Source: Hysterangium stoloniferum
Taxonomy: Eukaryota > Basidiomycota > Agaricomycetes > Hysterangiales > Hysterangiaceae
DNA length: 64,000 nt
Direction of reading: 5' to 3'
Assembly: GCA_015178975.1 (NCBI GenBank)
Contig: WHVD01000037.1
Span: 62,001 to 126,000 of the forward strand
The stretch's first letter is position 1; each line of letters opens with the position of its first letter. The notes beneath the pieces were generated by a model that worked only from the letters and a program-made list of their open reading frames with translations, did not search any database and was not told where the DNA came from. The translations under genes were made by a program, and so were the position numbers. Shown piece by piece: positions 21,318 to 31,749 of this stretch.

Positions 21318-23090
21318 GCAACCCCGCAGACTCCGTGCGGGTTAGGGGTTGCATTGCCGCTCCGCGCATTCAAGAGTTCACTCGCCTCAACGCATCCGCT
21401 CTTTCACATTCTGATTCATTTTTCGTTAAACTTATGTCTAATATGATCCCGAAATTCGTTTTTTCAGCTCTCATAGATTCCGGCTCGACTCATTGTTTTT
21501 TAGATACAAAATTCATGCAAAAAAATTCTTTGTCAACTTATTCGATAAATCCCGTCGCTCTCCGCCTCTTCGATGGCACAAGTAATTCGGTTGTTACCCA
21601 AGCTTGTGATTTACCCATCAGTTTCCCTTGTGGAACATCTCAATTGGTCACTTTCTATGTGACCCAGTTAGACTCAAGTTGCTCGGTGGTCCTAGGACAT
21701 AACTGGCTTACCCGCTACAATCCGTTGATTGACTGGATAGCTAACAGTATAACATTCCGGACTCCCGCGGCGACCGAGGAAACTGCGCCTGTCTCGGCCT
21801 CCACGGCACCCATGGCCTTCCTGGCACCTGCAGTCTCGAGGACTCCTGTGATCCCTACGGCACCTACAGCTTCCCCGGAACCCACGGCACCTCCGTCCAT
21901 TTCTCTGATTAATGCTGCAGCTTTTATTAGGGCTTCAAAAATGGATGGGTCCCAGGCGTTCACTATCAACTTAAAAATTGATGAAGCAACTGGACGTTTC
22001 TCAACCCCAGTATCCGAATCTGAGCAAGCTGCTGACCTAGAAGGCGTCCCGGAGAAATACCATGACTTCGCGGATGTTTTTAGCAAGCGAAAAGCTGACC
22101 GGCTTCCGCCTCACAGAGAATACGACTTAAAAATCGATCTTGAAGATGGCGCCCAGCCACCCCTAGGACATATTTACCCGCTTTCGTCCACGGAACTATC
22201 CGCAATCCGTGATTTCCTGGATGAACATTTGTCCATAGGTTTTATCCGACCCTCAAAGTCTCCTTTTGGAGCACCTGTTTTGTTTGTCAGAAAAAAGGAT
22301 GGATCCCTTCAACTATGTGTTGATTTTAGAGGACTCAATGCTGTCACCAAAAAGGACAAATATCCACTCCCACTTATATCTGACCTGCTCGATGCTCCAC
22401 GGAATGCCCAGATTTATACCAAAATAGATCTCAAGCACGCCTATCATTTGGTCTGGATTGCCGCGGGCGACGAATGGAAAACCACTTTTAGAACCCGCTA
22501 TGGGGCCTTCGAGTGGTTGGTCATCCCTTTTGGACTCACTAATGCCCCGTCTGTTTTTCAGCGTTTTATCAACGACATTTTCTCCGACATGCTCGATGTA
22601 TGCGTCATTGTTTACTTGGACGACATTCTTATCTACTCCGAGAATCCCGCGGAACACGACAAACAAGTCCGTGAGGTTCTCCGGAGGCTCAGACAACATG
22701 GTTTATTCGCAAATGGTAAAAAGTGTACTTTTGACACGGACTCCGTGGAATACCTAGGTTTCATGATGGGACCTGATGGACTCCGCATGGACGAAACTAA
22801 AGTGCAAGTCATCAAAGATTGGCCCGAACCCCGAAAAGTTAAAGATATACAATCCTTCCTCGGCTTTGCCAATTTTTATAGACGTTTTATCCGTGGATAT
22901 TCCGACATCACGGTACCCCTTACCCGTCTTACGCGTAAGGGTACTCCGTGGAACTTTAACGATAAGTGTCAAAAAGCTTTCAATCTTTTAAAAAATTCTT
23001 TTTCCACAGCTCCTATTCTGTCGCATTGGAAACCGGACTTCCCGCTCATTGTTGAAACGGACGCCTCCGACTATGCACTTGGAGCCATTC
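21308..23090 (+). pseudogene. Gypsy pol, first part: protease and reverse transcriptase, into RNase H
   Basis: The frame is -1 relative to gag and overlaps its end at a run of six A (21,306-21,311), so a -1 frameshift there is plausible. The aspartic protease site is ALIDSGSTHCFLD. Reverse transcriptase motifs are CVDFRGLNAVTKKDKYPLP, TKIDLKHAYHLVW, VIPFGLTNAPSVFQRF and the catalytic YLDDILIYS. RNase H begins with the catalytic aspartate in VETDASDYALGAI. The frame breaks at 23,091 where a solo LTR has inserted; excising LTR plus one duplication gives GAILSIQDSDGEV, continuing at 25,082. Confidence 0.93.
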
Positions 23091-25076
23091 TGTAATGTAT
23101 TAGCCTTATTTTAATATAATTTTCTGGAAAAAGGAGTCCAATGCTCTATCAAAGTGTGCAAATACTCAATTCACTACAAGGTAAAATAATTTAAGTATTT
23201 GATATTAATCAGTGGCAGCCTAAATAGACTTAGAACCCCTGAAGTCAAGAGTTTACTTGAATATATGCACCCTACTTCGCAAAGAAGGTTTTGAGAGCTG
23301 CTTGTGCAAGCTTGTTCTTTTTCTGTGATAACAACTACTAAAATAAGAATAACAATTTACTGATTCCGAAGCTAGATTTAACTTCAATGCTAGCTAGTTT
23401 ATATATATTTTATACTTTTGTCAAACAGTAAAAATATTTATAAACGGGTCAAAAGATTAGATATAGAATAAAACACTATTTGGCTAATATATGCTTTATT
23501 TACACTAACCTACAAGGTCTACTGTGATATTAACTTATCAGGATCTTAATGTAGTCTTAAGGATTCTGCAAGGATATTCTCAGTATTTGTTTATGTGAAT
23601 ATGCTTTACTGATTCACAATAAATGAACAAAGGAACGGGATTATTTGCAATGTAATAAACAGTCAAATTACTCAACTAGAGGTGACTGAAGTCTTAAACT
23701 ACAAATAACAATGTAGAGAAAACTAATAATCAAATACTCAATTAAGAGATGACTATAGTATAAGATTATTTATATATTATTAGTTAATAACCAACAGCTC
23801 TAACTGAAGTGGAAATAATATATAAAAGATAGCCAACTATTCAATTAAGAAGTGGCAAGGGGGAACAAAAGTCAACAACTCAGATTGAGGTGACAGGGGA
23901 ACAGCAGATCAGTCAACAGCTCAGATTGAGGTGACAAGGGATCTGATTGGGCCAACAACTCTGATAGAGGTGGCAAGGGTTTCCAACAGCTCAGATAGAG
24001 GTGGAATTAGATATCCAACTGCCCAGATAGGGGTGGAGTAGCCTGCTTGCTGCAGTGACACACACAGATGTGGTGGGTTGATGTGATGATATGATTGATT
24101 GGTTGTTCTATTCAAGGCTGGAGCTGAGCTCCTTATATACATTTTAGTCTGAGACATTTAGAAGATTCTAGAAGATTTAATGATGTCATTCTGGGAGGAG
24201 TGATGTCATTTAGAATTTTCTAGAATTTTCTAGAGCATTGTGGAAGGTTCTAACTACTTCTAAGACACTATAGAATATTCTTGGCATAATGGAACATTGT
24301 AGAATTTTATAGAATATTCTACAATATTCTATCTAATATTAGTACCTATTAACTAATGTTCCATTGGAAGCCACTGGAATGTTCCAGAGAGTTTCCTGTT
24401 TTTGTTGCAGTAGCATATATGATGACATAATGCTCTCGCGCCTGTGCGCGCGCATGACACCCTTCGCGTCTTGTGACTGTCACGTGTTGTGACAGTCGCG
24501 CGCCTGTGTGACCGTCGCGCGCCTTTGTGACCGTCGCGCGCCTCTGTGACCGTCGCGCGCCTGTGTGACCGTCGCGCGCCCTTGTGACAACTGTCACCTG
24601 TTATGACGGTTATCACTCGTTGTGACGATTTTCCCGCGCGCCGTGTAATAAACGCCAGGCCGGTTTTATATTATTATATAATTATTATATTTACTTTTAA
24701 TTAGTTATAAATATAATATTTTATTATAATAATATAAAAATATATATATTTCACCTTGATAATGCGCGAGTATTTCAAATCGCGTTTTGTCAGCGTCGGA
24801 GTTTGAAATATCATGTGAATGTCACATGATTACTCGCGCGTTGTGAATAAGCGCTGAGTCGCCGACATATTAATCAAAAAAGAATAAAAAGTAGAAATTC
24901 AATTACTTGCTCAATTTATTAGATAAAAATACAAAATAAATTGTATAAATTCAGGATAAATCAAACAAATATTGTACAATTTATTCGTCGCAATATAATT
25001 ACATTTGAATATTTGTTTTCGCAATTTGTTAGGGGAAATTGTTTAAAAATTGGATAAAACTTAGAAATACATAACA
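23091..25076 (-). repeat. LTR-D solo LTR (1986 bp) inserted in pol
   Basis: TGTAATGTATTAG..AATACATAACA with perfect 5-bp duplication CATTC (23,086-23,090 and 25,077-25,081). A TATA box on the minus strand (TGTATATAAGGAG at about 24,130-24,143) suggests minus orientation. Contains pseudo-repeated AACAGCTCAGAT.GAGGTG words (23,860-24,040), AGAAT-rich sequence, and a 19-bp GTGACCGTCGCGCGCC tandem array. No protein. Confidence 0.92.
24490..24592. repeat. 19-bp tandem array inside LTR-D copy 1
   Basis: About five units of GACCGTCGCGCGCCTNTGT, bracketed by GTGAC/GTCAC words. The matching place in LTR-D copy 2 holds a different array (37,413-37,564). Spacing is uniform and spacers absent, so it is a minisatellite, not CRISPR. 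Confidence 0.8.
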
Positions 25077-25081
25077 CATTC

Positions 25082-27033
25082 TCTCTATCCAGGACTCCGA
25101 CGGAGAAGTTCACCCCGTGGCTTTTCTGTCCTGGACTTTTACCGGAGCAGAGCTCAACTACGACGTTCATGATAAAGAACTTCTGGCAATCTTTTCTGCT
25201 TTCAAAGCGTGGCGACACTATTTGGAAGGTTCAGGAGCTCCTATTGACGTTGTAACAGATCACAAAAACCTGGAATACTTTTCTACCACAAAACTCTTGA
25301 CCCGCCGGCAGGCCCGCTGGTCTGAATATCTCTCCGCCTTCAACATGATTATCCGTTTTCGACCCGGCCGTCTCGGCAGCAAACCCGACGCTTTAACTAG
25401 ACGATGGGACATCTATCCTAAAGAGGGGAGCAACGACTATGCAACGGTAAATCCGCACAACCTGAAACCTATCTTCACGAATCAACAACTTACCGCATCG
25501 GTCCGCGCAACTTTCCTCATCAATCCCATTGTCCGTGGAATTATCATTATGGATATCGAAAAGTTACATCAAGATATTCTATCGGCAATTCCGCTAGACC
25601 CAGTTACTAAAGCTCATCTGGACAATCCCGTGGACCCCGATCAACCTCGGTGGTCTCTTGATCAACATGGTTTCATTAGACTTGACGATAGGATCTATGT
25701 ACCGGACTCCGACGGCCTCCGCCTCAGGATCCTTCAATACAAACATGATCATCCACTCTCAGGACATTTCGGGTACAACAAAACTCTATCATTAATAAGA
25801 AGAGAATATACTTGGCCCGGACTCCGTGGATTCGTTAAGCACTATTGTAAATCTTGCACTACTTGTCCCCGCTCGAAATCTCAGTGACACAAGCCATACG
25901 GCCTTTTGAAACAACTCCCGGTACCGGAACACCCGTGGAATTCTATATCTATGGATTTCATTGAACACCTACCGGATTCCGAAGGCTTTTCTGCTATTCT
26001 AGTCGTTGTTGACAGATTCTCAAAACAAGGTATATTCATCCCTACTTATGATACAATTACGTCCGTGCAGTTAGCGGAACTTTTCATTATCCACGTATTT
26101 TCCAAGCACGGAGTTCCGTCCCACGTGACTTCCGATCGAGGATCAGAGTTCGTGTCTCACTTCTTTAGATCCCTCGGAAAATCCTTGGACATGACATTAC
26201 ATTTCACGTCCGGACATCACCCGGAAGGTGACGGACAAACCGAACGCGTCAACCAGACATTGGAACAATACCTCCGCGTATATTGCAACTATCAACAGGA
26301 CAATTGGAAAACCTTGTTACCACTTGCAGAGTTTGCTTACAACAATGCACCCTCGGCCACTACTGGCGTTTCCCCGTTCTTTGCGAATAAAGGATATAAT
26401 CCAAATATTACAGTACATCCAGAACGAAATCTCGCCTCTGTTCGTGCTCAAGAGTTCACCATGGACCTCCACGAGCTCCATGAGGAACTCCGGACTGCAA
26501 TACTGTCTGCCCAAGAGCATTACCAACATTCAGCGGACAAACACTGGATCCCGCCACCAAACTTCAAGATTGGCGACCGTGTTTATGTCAAAGCTCAATT
26601 CTTCCGGACTACCCGTCCATCAAAGAAGCTTGCTGAAAAATATTTAGGTCCCTTTGAAATTATCGCACAAGTAGGTTCAGTTTCTTGGACTCTACGGCTT
26701 CCGGATAGCATGCGCGTGGTACACCCAGTATTTCATGTCTCTATGCTAGAACCTTGTACTGCTAACACTATCCCGGATCGCGTGCAATCTCCGCCTCCTC
26801 CTGTCGTCATTAACGGAGAACCCGAGTTTGAAATCTCGCAGATTTTAGATTCAAAAATTGACAAGTGTCGACGCACTTGTAAACTGCTTTACTTGGTCAA
26901 GTGGGCGGGTTACGAGGGCACCGATGAAGAGACCTCATGGATTTTGGCCACGGAACTCGGTAATGCCACGGAAATCGTTACTGACTTTCATACAGCTTAC
27001 CCACTCAAACCTGGACCATTATCGTCTCTCTGA
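25082..27033 (+). pseudogene. Gypsy pol, second part: RNase H, integrase and chromodomain
   Basis: RNase H continues with AFLSWTFTGAELNYDVHDKE and VVTDHKNLEYF. The integrase zinc-binding HHCC follows (HDHPLSGHFGYNKTL.., CKSCTTC), then a TGA at 25,885-25,887 directly before HKPYGLLKQLPVPEHPW in the same frame. The integrase core has the first Asp in SMDFIEHLP, the second in TSDRGSEF and Glu in HHPEGDGQTERVNQT. The C-terminal chromodomain reads FEISQILDSKID.., LLYLVKWAGYEGTDEETSW. Chromodomains steer integration to marked chromatin. The lone stop fits CGA to TGA. Confidence 0.93.
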
Positions 27034-27234
27034 CCGCACTCCGCGGACCCCGTGTTACGTTTGGACTCATTTTCATTATTCCCTGTCGCCCTATGTCTCT
27101 CTTTGCTTTTACAGGTTCTGACATGTCTGGTCAAGTCTTCAAGCGGACTCTCTGCGGACTTTGGCTTTGACTTTTATTTTTTTCTTTCACACTTTACTTT
27201 ATGTTCAATTACTTTCTATTTCTATGTTACTTTT

Positions 27235-28220
27235 TCAGTCTACATTTATGGGACTGTTCTTTTTCCCTGCTTCCTCAGCTATCTCCTCTGGGAGCTCCGC
27301 GACCTCCGCGGCAACCCCGTCCTCATCAGATCCGGCATCCTCGGAACTCCCGACTTGCGGCTCCTTATACACATAGCCGCCATACTCTGCCAGGAACTTC
27401 CAAAACTCCTCGCGGAGTCCGGACAGCTCCTTTGCCACCACAATTTGGACCTTGTTGCTCTTCCGGAGCAACTCGTTTTGGGCCTCAATGCCCTAGGCGA
27501 TCTGTCCAAGGACCTCGTCCAACCCGGACAACCCGTCCGTCCCGCTTATGTCTCGCGCCCCGGATCCCGTGGCCTGCTCGTGCACAAGCGAGCACCTCGC
27601 CTTGAGGTGCGCGCATTGATAACATCCCGGCCCCCGGCCGGCCTTTCGGTTGCATTCCGTGTTCCAGTCATTGCAACCGGAACATCGCGGCTCGTTCCGC
27701 GTCGGAAGATGGACTGGCGCCACCTTCCTTGCCTTCTGTTGATATGGTCAGTTTCCGCGGGTATTCCTTGGACATGAGGCCTACCTTTTGGGGGCTCTCT
27801 GGCTCCCCCTCGGACTCCGACTCCACCTCTGTCGCTTTGCGCTGAAAATCACAAGTCAGTAAAAAGTCGACAAAGTTGAATATTGGGACTTACCTTTCCC
27901 GCAACAATGGCGGCCCTCTCCGCGGCCAACCGGGCTTTCTCCGCAGCCAACCGGGCGTTCTCCGCGGCCACTCGCGCAGCCTCCTCCGCCTCACGTTCCC
28001 TCTCCTTTGCGGCCTCTTCCTCCGCGGCCAATGCTTCCTGGTACTCTCTGTCCAGGGCCTCCTCAGCCTCCCTCGCCTCTCTCTCTGCTGCTTCACGAAG
28101 CTGGCGCTGCTCTTCTCGCCACGCCAACAATTGGGCCGCCGTCCACGGCGCCCGATACGGAGTGCCCGTGGAGGGCCCTGCTGTCGGCATTGGCTTGCGT
28201 GGTGTTGGTTTTGGTCCCAT
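27235..28220 (-). pseudogene. Antisense spliced gene in the Gypsy element: coiled-coil protein with Zn2Cys6-type cysteines
   Basis: Lies between pol and the 3' LTR on the opposite strand. Exons in transcript order: 27,894-28,220 (starts MGPKPTPRKPMPTAGPS), 27,785-27,841, and 27,235-27,735; introns 27,842-27,893 and 27,736-27,784 (branch CTGAC), all phase 0. Exon 1 codes a long Ala/Glu/Arg heptad-like helix. Exon 3 has CSGCNDWNTEC-X9-CYQCAHLKARC, i.e. C-x2-C-x6-C-x9-C-x2-C-x6-C, the spacing of fungal Zn(II)2Cys6 clusters, then a leucine-containing helix (GIEAQNELLRKSNKVQ, LREEFWKFLAEYGG) and an acidic tail. A TAG at 27,493-27,495 interrupts exon 3; the diverged copy at 48,431-50,533 has GAG there. 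DNA or RNA binding is an inference from the cysteines. Confidence 0.75.
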
Positions 28221-28410
28221 AGTGACGAAGATGGGGGTAATAAAGAAGAAGAAATTTCTATTTTTCAATTTTTTATATAGGCTCGTCGCGTTTGAACCTT
28301 ACCTTCCAGATCACATGACTCTTTGACACATACGTGTAACCGACATGACTTTTGACACATGCGCGTAGCCGACAAGAACCTTATTTAGGTCTAGAGCCTC
28401 TTTGGGACTT

Positions 28411-28429
28411 CGGCATAAAGGGAGGATAC
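28411..28429 (+). other. Polypurine tract before the 3' LTR
   Basis: CGGCATAAAGGGAGGATAC directly precedes TGTTACG of the 3' LTR. The same tract (CATAAAGGGAGAGTAC) precedes the 3' LTR of the truncated copy at 50,740. Confidence 0.75.
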
Positions 28430-29248
28430 TGTTACGACCGGACAAATCCCGCCGGACTCTGGGTACTAACTCGTATGCCCCCATGCGCTACAAGCACCAA
28501 TCGTCTGTTTATAGGATATCCCGCCCGGACTCCGTTACGTTAAGACTCATTACGTTCGACCTCATTAAGACACATATCAGTCACCGGACTTCCCCCGAAC
28601 CCCGTCTCTGTCTATGTCCATCTTCGTCCCACACACCAGTCACCGGAACCCGCTTAGAATCCCGTCACCGCTCTAATTGAGCCCCGTTCCCGTTTTAGTC
28701 AAATGACCTGTCACGATTTAGGACTCCGCTCCCGCTCCGTTTCCCGTTATGGGTTATGCTTTGTCACAATTCGGACTCCGCTCCGTTCTGTCCCGTTCCT
28801 AACACCAATTTGGTGTTTACTATTCCCATTTTATGTTTTGCTCGTTTCGTCTCATTATTACTGGATTCGGTATGTCATGCATTCCACGGTCTATATAAAC
28901 TGGCAGATGTTGTACATACAATCCAGTCAGAAAATTAGCTTAGATTCCCCCCAGTAATCTAATACATTTTCCTCTCTAAACCCTACTCTTATCAGACCGC
29001 TCGCACTAGTCGGAGCCCACGGGCTCTGGCACATCTATCTCTCTCGACTATCTCGATTCACGACTCACGACTCACGACCTACGACTCACAACCCACGAAC
29101 CCCCGCCCGGACTCCCCGGGATTCCCGTCCGCCTGTCTGAAATTGGACAATACGATCTAGCGAGGGCGCAGCCTATAAGCTGAAGCCAAGTCCTACCGGA
29201 TATCCTGCGGGTTTCTCCGGAAACCCGGCCTGAGTGTGTATCCTAACA
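28430..29248 (+). repeat. 3' LTR of the Gypsy element (LTR-A)
   Basis: 819 bp, same length as the 5' LTR, followed by the duplication GTTAT (29,249-29,253). U5 motif at 29,161-29,194. Because the antisense gene reads away from it, this region and the stretch just upstream would supply that gene's promoter. Confidence 0.95.
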
Positions 29249-29253
29249 GTTAT

Positions 29254-29575
29254 TGCCTTTCGGCACCTTGCTGCAGCCCAGTTTGCGTATTTTTGAAGTC
29301 ATGTGACTTATTAGATAAGCGTCCGGTGTCGGGATGTCACACAAGTCACAGTCCAGTGTCGGGATGTCACACAAGTCACAGTCCAGTGTCGGGATGTCAC
29401 ACAGGTCACGGATGTGACTATCCGAGTCATTAATTGATTCCGCCGACTCATCATTTGCTTCCGTCCCGGGACTGCGGCCTTGAACCTTCATATTCAAGCA
29501 AGAGGTTAGAACCCTTGTCTCAGAGAAGGGAATCACATGATAGACAAAGGGTAAATAATGAGTAGAATATGAGGT
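29254..29575. repeat. Older repeat flank with a 3 x 30-bp tandem array
   Basis: Units at 29,321-29,350, 29,351-29,380 and 29,381-29,410 (GTCCAGTGTCGGGATGTCAC-like) are nearly identical. The segment continues after the LTR-D insertion at 37,828. No gene. Confidence 0.75.
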
Positions 29576-30451
29576 TGTAATGTATTAGCCTTATTTTAAT
29601 ACTTATTTTCTAAAAAAGGAGTCCAATGCTCAATCAAAATGTGCAAATACTCAATTCACTGCAAGGTAAAATAATTTAAGTATTTGATATTAATCAGTGG
29701 CAGCCTTGATAGACTTAGAACCCCTGAAGTCAAGAGTTTACTTGAATATATGCACCCTACTTCGCAAAGAAGGTTTTGAGAGCTGGTTGTGCAAGCTTGT
29801 TCTTTTTCTGTGATAACAACTACTAAAATAAGAATAACAATTTACTGATTCCAAAGCTAGATTTAACTTCAATGCTAGCTAGTTTATATATATTTTATAC
29901 TATTTATCAAACAGTAAAAATATTTATAAACAGGTCAAAAGATTAGATATAGAATAAAACACTATTTGGTTAATATATGCTTTATTTACACTAACCTACA
30001 GGGTCTACTGTGATATTAACTTATCAGGATCTTAATGTAGTCTTAGGATCTTGCAAGGATATTCTCAGTATTTATTTATGTGAATATGCTTTACTGATTC
30101 ACAATAAATGAGCAAGGGAACAGGGATTATTTGTAATGTAATAATCAGTCAAATTACTCAACAAGAGGTGACTGAAGTTTTAGATTACAAATAACAAGAA
30201 ATGTAACAAGGATTATTTGCAATGTAATAATCAGTCAAATTACTCAACAAGAGGTGACTGAAGTCTTAAAGTACAAATAACAAGATATGTAACAAGCAGT
30301 CAAATTACTCAACAAGAGGTGGCAGAAAATCCTGATTGGTAGAATTTACTGTCAAATTACTCAACAAGAGGTGACAGGGAATCCTAGGTGCCAGATACTC
30401 AACTAAGAGGTGGCAATAAACTGCTTGCTGCAGTGACACACAGATGTGGTG

Positions 30452-30550
30452 TCCAGCGTCAACTATTTCGGACTACACAGTGAAGAGCTGAGTGGTTGGG
30501 TAGAGGGAGGGCGTTAGCTCTCCGCGTGTGCATGGGAAGACTCGCCACTC
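30452..30550 (-). repeat. DIRS split repeat B2
   Basis: 99 bp starting TCCAGCGTCAACTATTTCGG; one mismatch to B1 (30,872-30,970). Confidence 0.85.
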
Positions 30551-30683
30551 GGGAGGGCGGGTATTCGGAACGCATTAACAGCTCTCATTACCGTATAATC
30601 CAATAAATACTGTAAATATATTACTTCGAAACTGAGGGTAATTCATTACTATTGCTGACTAAGGAAAGGGCCAGGGTGGGTGG

Positions 30684-30872
30684 GTAAAATTAATAGTATA
30701 GATATGTCGAGAAAAGTATCTGATGTCAGTGGTGAGAAAAACAGAAATGACTGTGGATCGACAGAGACGTCATAAGAGAACAAAAGGCGTGCGAGTCCTT
30801 CATACACTCAGCTGGACGTTGAGTGCCGAACTACTCCCGGCATGCCAGGGATCGTGCGGCACTTGACACTAT
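30684..30872 (-). repeat. DIRS split repeat A2
   Basis: 189 bp starting GTAAAATTAATAGTATAG and ending ACACTAT; near-identical to A1 (36,843-37,031). Confidence 0.85.
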
Positions 30873-30970
30873 CCAGCGTCAACTATTTCGGACTACACAG
30901 TGAAGAGCTGAGTGGTTGGGTAGAGGGAGGGCATTAGCTCTCCGCGTGTGCATGGGAAGACTCGCCACTC
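30872..30970 (-). repeat. DIRS split repeat B1
   Basis: Abuts A2 and matches B2 over 99 bp. Confidence 0.85.
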
Positions 30971-30998
30971 ACCCGCAAAGGCCTGCCTACTACCATGG

Positions 30999-31721
30999 TG
31001 TTACGACCGTGTCGCAACCCTTCGCACGCCGACGGTCCCTGATGGTATATCACTGTAGTTATACGTCTTCATTGAGACGAGATCTCGGAAGCTGTCGGTA
31101 CCCCGACGCTGACGTATGCTTTCCGGTCAATCAAACCCGACTATGCCTTTCTGTCTGGTTATGCTTGATACGTCCCTTTCATCATGTTGATCCGTCCCAT
31201 CTTATGTTTCACATATGTCTATCTATATTTGTAGTCCTCGAACTATTTCCTTTTATCGTAATTTCCATTCTCGGTTATCATCGGCCTCTGAACTAATCAT
31301 AAACTTCCCGTTCCTAGTCAAGCTTATTGTTAATGCCGTTTTCCGCCCTCCTCCCCATTAGTACTTTCTAGACGCCTGTTACTTGTATATGAACTCGCTG
31401 TAATTGTAGTTACTAGGCAATCAGAATATCGACTCAGAATACCCCCTTACGTCTGCAACAGTCTCATACTAAGAATTCTCCTATCCGCCTTCGCGTGCGC
31501 TCACCCACCTTCGGCCCCGACCCCTTGGCCCGACACTCGACTTGTCCTTCGGTTCCGATCGGTATCTCGCCGAAAGGTACCTCTTAGGATTAGTCTTCAC
31601 CCGTCCGAAATCTAAGGACACCCTATGGATATTTGCGAGGGCGCAGCACATAAGCTGAAGCCAAGTCCTTCCGATCGGTCTCCGTCGGCCACCGACATTA
31701 GTCAGTTTTCAGTTCTTAACA
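30999..31721 (+). repeat. LTR-C solo LTR inside the DIRS element
   Basis: TGTTACGACCGTGTCGC..AGTTCTTAACA, 723 bp. Flanking 5-mers are CATGG and CGCGG, which differ only by two CpG transitions, so a decayed target duplication is likely. U5 motif at 31,636-31,669. Confidence 0.88.
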
Positions 31722-31749
31722 CGCGGCAAGACTACGCCGCTCACCCAAC

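Larger units (their letters stand above)
19173..29248 (+). mobile_element. Full-length Ty3/Gypsy chromovirus with an extra antisense gene
   Basis: Two 819-bp LTRs (19,173-19,991 and 28,430-29,248) are flanked by a perfect target duplication GTTAT (19,168-19,172 and 29,249-29,253). Internal order: primer-binding site, gag with CCHC, pol (protease, RT, RNase H, integrase, chromodomain), a spliced antisense gene, polypurine tract. A 1986-bp solo LTR plus its duplication interrupts pol, so the element itself is about 8.1 kb. gag and pol each carry a TGA stop, so this copy is not autonomous. Integrase-before-chromodomain order and the C-terminal chromodomain define a chromovirus. Confidence 0.95.

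Noticed and set aside
24490-24592. Regular short repeats resembling a CRISPR array
   Set aside because: Units are head-to-tail with no distinct spacers, in a eukaryotic LTR; a minisatellite explains them.
26858-27777. Plus-strand frames downstream of pol (e.g. 27,052-27,777) as an env-like gene
   Set aside because: They lie opposite the antisense exon 3 and mirror its codons; the minus-strand frame has introns and a conserved cysteine pattern in two copies, the plus strand does not.
28430-28680. Short open frames inside LTRs (also at 19,172, 38,619 and 43,000)
   Set aside because: They recur only because LTR copies recur; no start context or protein similarity.
30452-31721. Treating the 30.4-31.7 kb region as one long LTR
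   Set aside because: It resolves into DIRS B2, A2 and B1 repeats plus a separate LTR-C solo LTR.
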